This document shows positions 1 through 5,560 of a DNA stretch of 9,244 nt, in pieces (position 1 is the stretch's first letter; the number at the start of each line of letters is the position of its first letter). The position numbers were made by a program, and so were the translations under genes. The notes under the pieces are model-generated. The model worked only from the letters and a program-made list of their open reading frames with translations. It made no database searches and was not told the DNA's origin. The DNA is from an uncultured euryarchaeote (GTDB lineage: Archaea > Thermoplasmatota > Poseidoniia > Poseidoniales > Thalassarchaeaceae): assembly GCA_937876055.1 (NCBI GenBank), contig CALEIW010000067.1, positions 1 to 9,244 on the forward strand. The letters run 5' to 3'.

Positions 1-350
1 ATCAGAGTCGGCAATACAATCATTGGAAGTTTTGGGATATCTGATGTAAATCCTCGGAACTTTGCACTGGCAATGGTAACGAAAAATGTAGCAAGTCCAA
101 TCACAGTTCCAATTAGAACCGTTTCAGTTGCAGTACCTTCCTCAAGATTCATACTACAATATAGGTTTAGCAAACCAAGAGCCATTATTCCCCCGCCTAT
201 TGCCAATCTGCTAGCGGACATCTCTCCACTATCTACGCCCTCAACATCCCCAAAGATGTCCTTGTTGAATCCGACTGGATCCACGTTCATTCTCAATCCA
301 ATAAGTACTGTGATAGCACCTACAATTTGCATGGCAAGTATATTTTCCAT
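1..350 (-). CDS. Small integral membrane protein, DUF4345-like, partial (C-terminus off the left edge)
   Basis: The minus-strand frame starting with ATG at 350 is open for 116 codons to the window edge. It encodes a hydrophobic protein with segments at about residues 4-21, 49-68 and 79-98, and a fourth beginning near 107 (PKLPMIVLP). A polar loop lies between helices 1 and 2 (about 22-48). Helix 2 contains a Gly-rich run (LAIGGGIMALGL). The pattern of four short helices, a polar loop after helix 1 and a Gly-Gly-containing helix 2 is reminiscent of DUF4345-type proteins, but this is a topology resemblance and not a confirmed family match. The gene is transcribed away from the pirin gene across a 94 bp gap. 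Its promoter may include the TATA-like CCTATACC on the minus strand at 380-387, about 30-37 nt upstream of the ATG. The function is unknown. Confidence 0.68.
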   Translation of the reverse strand, partial: MENILAMQIVGAITVLIGLRMNVDPVGFNKDIFGDVEGVDSGEMSASRLAIGGGIMALGLLNLYCSMNLEEGTATETVLIGTVIGLATFFVTIASAKFRGFTSDIPKLPMIVLPTL

Positions 351-412
351 GAATCTTTGTTAATTTGGCGGCTAATGATGGTATAGGAAACTCTCAATTC
401 TTGGAAAACTAG

Positions 413-420
413 CAATTAAG
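413..420 (+). promoter_or_regulatory. Candidate core promoter (TATA-like) element of the pirin gene
   Basis: CAATTAAG begins exactly 32 nt upstream of the ATG at 445, with a purine-rich GAAAAC (404-409) just upstream in the place of an archaeal BRE. The identical 8-mer occurs at exactly the same distance before the next plus-strand gene (1357-1364 before 1389). The position suits transcription starting within a few nucleotides of the start codon. This is inferred from position and recurrence only. Confidence 0.45.
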
Positions 421-431
421 CGTGAAGCCTC

Positions 432-436
432 AGGTG
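432..436 (+). promoter_or_regulatory. Possible Shine-Dalgarno sequence of the pirin gene
   Basis: AGGTG lies 8 nt before the ATG at 445, a workable spacing. An in-frame TGA at 439-441 excludes any upstream start, so 445 is the earliest possible start codon. If the CAATTAAG element at 413-420 drives a leaderless or near-leaderless mRNA, this match may be fortuitous. Confidence 0.35.
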
Positions 437-444
437 TATGAAAC

Positions 445-1332
445 ATGCGTACCACTCGTAATGTGACCGAAATAGTTCCAACTCACATTGTCCGAGAGGG
501 AGGCGGATTCAAGGTACGCAGGCCCTACAGAATGGGAAGAGTACTCAGTCCATTTCTGCTTATTGACGAAATGGGACCCGTGGATTATGGGCCAGGAGAA
601 GCATTAGGCGCACCATGGCACCCACATCGCGGATTCGAGACAGTGACCTATCTTTTGGATGGAAGGATGAGGCACGAGGATAGTGCTGGGAATAGTGGCG
701 AATTGAACCCAGGTGATGTGCAATGGATGACTGCTGGACGTGGTATTATCCACTGTGAAGAACCACATGAGGAGTTCCTCAAAACTGGAGGCAGGACCCA
801 TGGGTTTCAGATTTGGGTAAATCTCCCATCATCTCATAAAATGATGGAGCCGCGATACCAAGAGGTGCCGTCTACAGTATCTCCTATTGTTGAGCAAGAC
901 GGTGTTTGGGCACGTGTGATAGCGGGCGAATGCATGGGCATAACCTCGTCAATTGACACTAAGATACCAATCACACTTATTCACGTCAAAATGAAGCCCG
1001 AATCACGCTTAGTACAACGGTTACAAGCAGACTTGAATGGTATGATTTACGTATTTGGAGGAGGGATAAATCTGGAAAATGAAACTAGAGTCAAAAAGAG
1101 CCCAATCGCATTTGGAATCGGGGCAAAACAACAAATCCAAGACGGCGAACTGGGTCTACTTTCAGAGGGGGAAGAAATTGTAATCAAATCCCAAGAGGGA
1201 GCGGAATTCTTGATTTTTGCAGGCCCAGAATTAAATGAACCAATCGAGCGGTATGGTCCATTTGTAATGAACACAAAGGAGGAAATTCATCAAGCCTTTT
1301 TGGATTACCAAAATGGAACTCTGACGAGTTAA
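445..1332 (+). CDS. Pirin family protein (bicupin metalloprotein)
   Basis: This 295-residue protein has the usual pirin length and two-cupin layout. The N-terminal cupin carries HPHRGFET around 59-66 and IIHCEEP around 101-107. These give the ligand set His59, His61, His103 and Glu105, which matches the His/His/His/Glu iron site known from human pirin (56/58/101/103). The C-terminal cupin ends with the family signature ERYGPFVMNTKEEI followed by AFLDYQNG. Members bind a non-haem metal; some have quercetin dioxygenase activity, others act as redox-sensing regulators. Which applies here cannot be told from sequence. An in-frame stop just upstream fixes ATG 445 as the start. The gene is divergent from the partial membrane gene at 1-350 and lies 56 bp before the next gene on the same strand, which seems to have its own promoter. 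The pirin assignment is firm; the substrate is unknown. Confidence 0.95.
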   Translation: MRTTRNVTEIVPTHIVREGGGFKVRRPYRMGRVLSPFLLIDEMGPVDYGPGEALGAPWHPHRGFETVTYLLDGRMRHEDSAGNSGELNPGDVQWMTAGRGIIHCEEPHEEFLKTGGRTHGFQIWVNLPSSHKMMEPRYQEVPSTVSPIVEQDGVWARVIAGECMGITSSIDTKIPITLIHVKMKPESRLVQRLQADLNGMIYVFGGGINLENETRVKKSPIAFGIGAKQQIQDGELGLLSEGEEIVIKSQEGAEFLIFAGPELNEPIERYGPFVMNTKEEIHQAFLDYQNGTLTS

Positions 1333-1356
1333 AATATAGACTCCATAATGAAGACA

Positions 1357-1364
1357 CAATTAAG
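1357..1364 (+). promoter_or_regulatory. Candidate core promoter (TATA-like) element of the nine-helix membrane protein gene
   Basis: CAATTAAG starts 32 nt before the ATG at 1389, within the 56 bp gap after the pirin stop codon. It is preceded by purine-rich GAAGAC (1350-1355). It is the same 8-mer at the same offset as that upstream of the pirin gene, and the match extends to CAATTAAGYG. No Shine-Dalgarno sequence precedes ATG 1389, which fits a leaderless or short-leader transcript. Confidence 0.45.
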
Positions 1365-1388
1365 TGCCTAGTTTTGATGTTGTAAGTA

Positions 1389-2408
1389 ATGTTTACTGCA
1401 ATTAAGTCAACACCTGCTAAAATTTGCCTTGGCATAAGTGCGTTAGTCACTCTAGTCTATTCGCTGAACTTTATGCTCTGGGCCGACTGCTATGTTACCG
1501 GAGGAGAAGGGTGCTTTACTCTACTTTCGAATGATACCGTTGCTGGAATGGTCTCCTATGGAAATGGAGGGCCTGAAACGGCATTCAATGGAGCATTGAT
1601 GTTTGGAATGTTCATTTCCACGGGGATAATCCTCAACGAAGGCGCCAAGGGTATGTGGAAAATCATGATACCTGGAATTATTGGATTTTCAGCAATGACT
1701 GCTGTAATCTGGCTGTATTGGGGCGATCTTGACTCATCCGATCTTCCAAAATATGTTACTCCAGTCACTACCGCAATTTACGCTGCTGGTTATTTCTTTT
1801 TGAAAGCGGAAGATGAAGTTGACGACGGTCTTTCAGACTTCAAGATGGGAGTGAATATTCAGGACAAGCCCGCTCTAGCAGCGCTTTCATTAATCACAAT
1901 AATGGGCGTTTACTACTGCGTCAGGGCTATTCTCTTCCCAGAGGAAACTATCGAAGAATTCGGAATCGGTCAAGCAGATGCTGCTATGCTAAACGCTGGT
2001 CTTGGAGCCCCTTCTAAGGTAACAGTTGCAGTAGGCGGCTCACTTTTCCTAATCTACACGATGTGGACTGCGATGGTAATTTTGGATGGAGCAAAAGGTA
2101 AGTGGGCAATAATTCACCCAGGAATCTTCTTCCTGATTGCTAGCCTAATCAATAGCTATGTATCTTTAGTGGATAACGTAGGAGCTGAGGTTCACAGACC
2201 GGTATCCGACCAGCTAACTATGGATTGGCTCGCAGGTCCTCTTGCGCTTCTTTTGGTTCTATTTGCTTACTATAGATTAAGGGATGAAGGAATCGAAGAA
2301 GGAATGTGTTGGGATGGCGAACCAATGACTCCAAATCATTTCAACATAATGGTAATTACCTGGGGAATTGGACTTGGTCTAATGTTCACTGCTAACATTA
2401 TGATGTAA
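1389..2408 (+). CDS. Polytopic membrane protein of unknown function with an internal duplication
   Basis: This 339-residue protein has about nine hydrophobic segments: roughly 12-31, 67-83, 93-111, 122-138, 162-182, 212-231, 241-260, 278-296 and 318-338. I do not recognise a named family. The two halves appear related: GAKGMWKIMIPGI at 85-97 and GAKGKWAIIHPGI at 234-246 match at 9 of 13 positions, and both sit between the second and third helix of a four-helix unit (about 12-138 and 162-296). A ninth helix is added at the C-terminus. The loop after helix 1 contains Cys34 and Cys42. Acidic segments lie between the halves (EDEVDDG, 141-147) and near 299-311. Helix-loop patterns partly recall DUF4345-like proteins and the fragment at 1-350, so a shared fold is possible but unproven. 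No transport or catalytic motif was seen. It converges on the GNAT gene with a 1 bp gap. Confidence 0.88.
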   Translation: MFTAIKSTPAKICLGISALVTLVYSLNFMLWADCYVTGGEGCFTLLSNDTVAGMVSYGNGGPETAFNGALMFGMFISTGIILNEGAKGMWKIMIPGIIGFSAMTAVIWLYWGDLDSSDLPKYVTPVTTAIYAAGYFFLKAEDEVDDGLSDFKMGVNIQDKPALAALSLITIMGVYYCVRAILFPEETIEEFGIGQADAAMLNAGLGAPSKVTVAVGGSLFLIYTMWTAMVILDGAKGKWAIIHPGIFFLIASLINSYVSLVDNVGAEVHRPVSDQLTMDWLAGPLALLLVLFAYYRLRDEGIEEGMCWDGEPMTPNHFNIMVITWGIGLGLMFTANIMM

Positions 2409-2409
2409 G

Positions 2410-2850
2410 TCAATCAGAAAGCTTCCATTGCATATCATGATGGAGCCCGATTCCTTCGATTTCGAATAAATCCGAGATAATTACGAAGCCACACCTTTCG
2501 TACATTGGAACTGCTTTGATTCTGGCATTACACCATATGCCAGAGCCTTGACTTCTGGCGAAGTCTTGCAATCCTTTGACTATGCTAGAACCAATTCCCT
2601 CGTTCCTGTGGTTAGGTCTTACCGCCATCCCTCTAATTCGAAATTTACAGCCCTCTCTTTCATCGACTTGTAGCGTAGCACACCCAACTAGAACATCTTC
2701 TTTGTAAGCGCATAAGAAAGTGGTTCGAGGGTCTTCATCGATTCCTGGATAGTGTTCACTTCCCCTTGGTAATCCTTCTCGAAGGACATCGAACCTCAAA
2801 TCAAGATGGGCTTGGTCGACGGATTTTTCCCAAACTAAACCATTCTTCAT
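2410..2850 (-). CDS. GNAT family N-acetyltransferase
   Basis: This 146-residue protein (start taken at ATG 2850) would transfer an acetyl group from acetyl-CoA to an amine. Motif A is clear: a beta strand RIRGMAVRP (71-79) followed by the acetyl-CoA pyrophosphate loop RNEGIG (82-87, R-x-x-G-x-G). Motif B follows as WCNARIKAVPMYERCGF (106-122), with Tyr117 in the usual place of the general acid tyrosine. The C-terminus (IEGIGLHHDMQW) resembles small-molecule GNATs ending in a G-x-H-x-x-M strand. The substrate is unknown. An upstream ATG at 2925 would add 25 residues with no GNAT character and would overlap the divergent gene, so 2850 is preferred. No Shine-Dalgarno sequence is visible. The 3' end abuts the convergent membrane-protein gene. 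Confidence 0.92.
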   Translation of the reverse strand: MKNGLVWEKSVDQAHLDLRFDVLREGLPRGSEHYPGIDEDPRTTFLCAYKEDVLVGCATLQVDEREGCKFRIRGMAVRPNHRNEGIGSSIVKGLQDFARSQGSGIWCNARIKAVPMYERCGFVIISDLFEIEGIGLHHDMQWKLSD

Positions 2851-2907
2851 AAAACGGCCAAAAGGCACTGATGAATGACTTTTCTGCTTAGTCGATTTGA
2901 AGCCCTG

Positions 2908-3351
2908 ATGCCGATTGGAAGTCATGTGACAACTAGCGAGGAGGCTGATGGATCCATTCCAGCAATCATTGGCTCTCTTCTAATCCTCAACACTATGATT
3001 CTAGGTTTTTCATTTCCCGGACCATGGGATTCCGAATCCTTCACCTTAGGAATAATTGGTATGACAGGCCTAGGGTTTTGGTACGTCGCTTGGTATCGGT
3101 TCACCTTCAAGCGAAAAGGCCTGATTCCTTGGCTAGACAATTGGAAAAGTCCTGAAAAGTCATCAAAACAGGTTCTTGCAGTAGGCGTACTCACAATCGC
3201 CCTATCTTGGGTAGCGGGAAACCCTTTGCAAGAATATCTTCCAGAACCAACAGGTTTGGTATTACTATTGATTGGACTTCTAATTTCCTTATCCGGTGCA
3301 TACTCAATGTTAGCACTAGGTCCTCTTGCAGACTCAACATCGGAAGAATAA
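2908..3351 (+). CDS. Small four-helix membrane protein, unknown function
   Basis: From ATG 2908 this is a 147-residue protein with hydrophobic segments at about 17-35, 45-63, 87-103 and 114-137. A basic, Trp-containing loop between helices 2 and 3 (FTFKRKGLIPWLDNWKSPEK) is probably cytoplasmic by the positive-inside rule. The N-terminal stretch (SEEADG) and the tail (ADSTSEE) are acidic. I recognise no family and no catalytic motif. An in-frame ATG at 2875 would add 11 residues; 2908 is preferred because it leaves a 57 bp gap to the divergent GNAT gene, enough for two start regions. The gene converges on the RNase HI gene, with stops separated by 5 bp. Confidence 0.8.
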   Translation: MPIGSHVTTSEEADGSIPAIIGSLLILNTMILGFSFPGPWDSESFTLGIIGMTGLGFWYVAWYRFTFKRKGLIPWLDNWKSPEKSSKQVLAVGVLTIALSWVAGNPLQEYLPEPTGLVLLLIGLLISLSGAYSMLALGPLADSTSEE

Positions 3352-3356
3352 GCCGA

Positions 3357-3899
3357 CTATCTCTGACCCGGCTTCCAAAATTGCAACGGCAACGGTTCTT
3401 TCTCACTCATCGCTCTGAATGCTAAATGATCTGCGCGCTCATTCCAACGGTGACCACGATGCGCTCTGACATGTTCACCAGATAATTCCCGCAAACTTGA
3501 GACTTCATCCCAAAGCGACCTGACGTGCGAGGCTAAGTCACGATTTTTCTTTGCCCTCCATTGTCCATTGGCAATATTGAGTGCATATTGTGAATCGGCG
3601 CGAATAACTACTGAACTGCTACCTCCCTGTCTGAGCAGCCAGTTGAGAGCTGCGGCGATTGCACTCAGTTCAGCAGTATTGTTTGAGCCGACTTCGGCAC
3701 CGATGAAATCATTCGAAGTCTCGTCTGTAATCACTGAACCAGAACCTTCGGTGACAATTTCACCCCGACCTCTACCTAGACCAGTATCGCCTTCTACGAC
3801 ACAGAATCCCCAGCCAGCAGGGGTCTTTGCAGTAACATTTCGATTCTCTTCACATGAGCCATCCACGTAGATGTGGAGGGCTGCAACCACGATACTCAC
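3357..3899 (-). CDS. rnhA: Ribonuclease HI
   Basis: This 180-residue enzyme of the RNase H fold would cleave the RNA strand of RNA-DNA hybrids (R-loops, primers). The catalytic carboxylates are present: Asp13 in IYVDGSC, Glu77 in NNTAELSA, Asp102 in RADSQYA and Asp157 in NERADHLA. His147 in VRAHRGH aligns with E. coli His124. A WRAKKNRD stretch (114-121) sits where the basic protrusion of type 1 enzymes lies, suggesting good hybrid binding. The distance from the first Asp to Glu is 64 residues against 38 in E. coli (D10 to E48), so there is an insertion of about 26 residues (roughly 38-72) rich in Gly, Ser and acidic residues. The start is GTG at 3899, overlapping the gcvH stop as GTGA, so translational coupling to gcvH is likely; another GTG lies three codons downstream. 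Confidence 0.95.
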   Translation of the reverse strand: MSIVVAALHIYVDGSCEENRNVTAKTPAGWGFCVVEGDTGLGRGRGEIVTEGSGSVITDETSNDFIGAEVGSNNTAELSAIAAALNWLLRQGGSSSVVIRADSQYALNIANGQWRAKKNRDLASHVRSLWDEVSSLRELSGEHVRAHRGHRWNERADHLAFRAMSEKEPLPLQFWKPGQR

Positions 3900-4279
3900 T
3901 CACCAATCAGTTCGCTATACGCTGCTGCATCAAGAAGACCTTCAAGCTCCCCAGCATCACTGATTGTCATTTTCCAAATCCATCCATCTCCATAGGGGTC
4001 CTGATTGATTTGTTCCGGGGCGTCTTCGAGACTTTCATTGGCTTCAGTCACCTCACCCGCAATTGGTGCGTAGATTTCGCTAACCGATTTTACAGACTCT
4101 ACACTGCCACAGGATTCCATAGCTCCAACCGACATTCCAACTTCTGGCAATTCTACCCAGACAACATCTGTTAGAGCATCCTGAGCGTAATCAGTCACTC
4201 CAATAATCGCCTGGTCGCCTTCTACTCGAATCCATTCATGCTCGGGCGTATATCTCAATTCAGCGGGCACTTCGCTCAT
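3896..4279 (-). CDS. gcvH: Glycine cleavage system H protein (lipoyl carrier)
   Basis: This 127-residue protein is the usual H-protein length. In the glycine cleavage complex it carries the aminomethyl group from the P protein to the T protein and electrons to the L protein, on a lipoyl-lysine arm. The lipoylation site is Lys64 in SVESVKSVSEIYAPIAGEV, the canonical ESVK-S-S-x-x-x-P-x-x-G-x-V motif. The N-terminal RYTPEHEWIRVEG and the C-terminal DGWIWKM blocks are also diagnostic. ATG 4279 is the start, with a 75 bp gap to the upstream membrane-protein gene. Its stop overlaps the RNase HI start (GTGA). No gcvT, gcvP, lipoate ligase or lipoyl synthase gene lies in this window, so the partners must be encoded elsewhere; a role as a lipoyl carrier for another reaction cannot be excluded. 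Confidence 0.97.
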   Translation of the reverse strand: MSEVPAELRYTPEHEWIRVEGDQAIIGVTDYAQDALTDVVWVELPEVGMSVGAMESCGSVESVKSVSEIYAPIAGEVTEANESLEDAPEQINQDPYGDGWIWKMTISDAGELEGLLDAAAYSELIGE

Positions 4280-4354
4280 GTTATCGAGCCTGCGAGACTA
4301 CGGCGAAGGGTCAAGGTTTCGATTCGTAAACTAGACTAAATCAAGTGAAAAGAA

Positions 4355-4738
4355 TCACTCTTCTTCGCCGTATTGCTCTTCGAGGTTCTTTTTCTCAAGT
4401 TCTGCCCAACGAGAACCGAGACCTTCATCGCTGGCATCGAATCTTTCTTCTTCGAGCCTTTCTCTCATAACCGATTCAGGCTCTCTACTGAACCATCGGT
4501 CAAGTACCCCGTCGCCATAATCACGGTTATCCGAAAATCGTAAAATCGCAAGGCCAATCAAGCACAGTAGCACGATTGCAGGTAATGCCAAGGCGATCTC
4601 GCTAGTGCTATTGCAAGCATCACCTTCGCAGCCAACCAACTCGATTCTCCCTTCAGCGAGTGCTAGCGCGGTAAGGAATGCCGCAGGTATCGCGATACCA
4701 ATCAGCACCCGTCGAAGTCGGGCCGCGGGTGAATCCAT
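4355..4738 (-). CDS. Two-helix membrane protein with charged cytoplasmic tail, unknown function
   Basis: This 127-residue protein begins with a basic stretch (RLRR, 7-10) followed by hydrophobic segments at about 11-28 and 48-67. The loop between them (29-47) is predicted extracytoplasmic and carries Cys37 and Cys42, which could form a disulfide. The tail (68-127) is highly charged and probably helical, ending EEQYGEEE. I recognise no family. The frame extends upstream to a TTG at 4759, adding seven residues with two more Cys, but ATG 4738 is the better start and leads directly into the basic flank of helix 1. The gene lies 43 bp after the NTPase gene on the same strand and may be cotranscribed with it. 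Confidence 0.78.
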   Translation of the reverse strand: MDSPAARLRRVLIGIAIPAAFLTALALAEGRIELVGCEGDACNSTSEIALALPAIVLLCLIGLAILRFSDNRDYGDGVLDRWFSREPESVMRERLEEERFDASDEGLGSRWAELEKKNLEEQYGEEE

Positions 4739-4781
4739 GTAACACTCTGAGCAGCCCAAAGGGGATGAATGCCTCGCTCAA

Positions 4782-5366
4782 TCAGTAGGTTTCTCTAACC
4801 AATTTGTGAATCTTGTAAGGAAGCAGAGCACGATTTACCGGAGTAACTTCCAATATACGTGAATCATCTCTTCTTCGTATATCTTGCAGAAGAGGGTGAC
4901 GGCTCTTCTTGTGTAGAGATAGAATGGTAGGCATATCAGCCTTCAGTGCTTGCCTCACTATTTCGACAAATGCCTCGCTTTCGACTGAAAACTTACCAAT
5001 TTCATCGATAACTAAAATCTCACATTCCTCCATGGTTCGTTCAATTGCCGCAACACCGATTTCATCCAAGGCTTCTGGGTTTATTCCATAACCAAGAATT
5101 CTTGTTCTTGAATCAATTTCACGATGAGCCATGACTGCTGATTCACCAGTTACGATATCGACACATTCGAACCCAACTCGCTGACCATCTTCCATAATGA
5201 TTCGAGTTTTCATCCCGCCTACAATCGGCTTTGCGTTAGGGTCTTCATTACGAGCTCTCTTCTCCTGTTTGCGCTCTTCAATGATCATCCTGACAACTTT
5301 TTCCAAAACAGCGGACTTGCCGGAACGTGGAAGCCCAGTTATTCCGATTTTTGGATGAATTCCCAT
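4782..5366 (-). CDS. THEP1-like nucleoside-triphosphatase (P-loop NTPase)
   Basis: This 194-residue P-loop NTPase has Walker A GLPRSGKS at 11-18 and Walker B ILVIDEIGKF at about 117-126, with Asp121 and Glu122. The DEIG form of Walker B, a GF block near 65, and the C-terminal T-P-V-N-R segment followed by a short helix match the THEP1 (NTPase_1) family, known for hydrolysing ATP, GTP and other NTPs; the cellular role is unclear. Characterised THEP1 proteins are about 180 residues long. A basic and acidic segment (RKQEKRARNEDPNAK, about 32-46) follows the Walker A helix. ATG 5366 places the P-loop strand right after the N-terminus; the longer reading would need a TTG at 5438 and adds 24 residues without family character. 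It is followed 43 bp later by the two-helix membrane protein gene. Confidence 0.9.
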   Translation of the reverse strand: MGIHPKIGITGLPRSGKSAVLEKVVRMIIEERKQEKRARNEDPNAKPIVGGMKTRIIMEDGQRVGFECVDIVTGESAVMAHREIDSRTRILGYGINPEALDEIGVAAIERTMEECEILVIDEIGKFSVESEAFVEIVRQALKADMPTILSLHKKSRHPLLQDIRRRDDSRILEVTPVNRALLPYKIHKLVRETY

Positions 5367-5470
5367 ATTATTGCCTCTGACCCTAATGCTGAACGCGACG
5401 GAACGGCCCTGCGTACGCAATGTGGTCGTAATAACCAATTTGGTCGATTCACTTCAATTGCTCCGGGGAA

Positions 5471-5486
5471 CGGAAATCTATTTCCG
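5471..5486. repeat. 16 bp inverted repeat in the 194 bp gap between the methyltransferase and NTPase genes
   Basis: CGGAAATCTATTTCCG consists of perfect 7 bp arms around a central CT. A second, overlapping pairing is possible between TCCGG (5462-5466) and CCGGA (5484-5488). A 2 nt loop is too small for an ordinary RNA hairpin, so a dimeric protein-binding site is more likely than a stem-loop. It lies about 75 nt beyond the methyltransferase stop and about 105 nt before the NTPase start. Nothing else recognisable (tRNA, small ORF with support) was seen in 5367-5560. Confidence 0.4.
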
Positions 5487-5560
5487 GACTCAAGCCGATA
5501 CCTTTCCGCTAAACCGACACAAATCGAAAATCAGACAACGCGACAAAACTAATCAAGCGT

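Noticed and set aside
73..363. 96-codon open frame on the plus strand at the left edge
   Set aside because: Pro/Ser-rich shadow of the minus-strand membrane protein, whose frame is open to the edge and shows regular hydrophobic segments.
3857..3877. Hairpin-like CCAC...GTGG near the RNase H gene start
   Set aside because: Only a 4-5 bp stem, inside coding sequence for the catalytic-Asp strand; expected by chance.
5367..5560. Possible tRNA or small RNA gene in the gap
   Set aside because: No cloverleaf arms or a convincing T-loop could be traced on either strand. Only the palindrome is notable.
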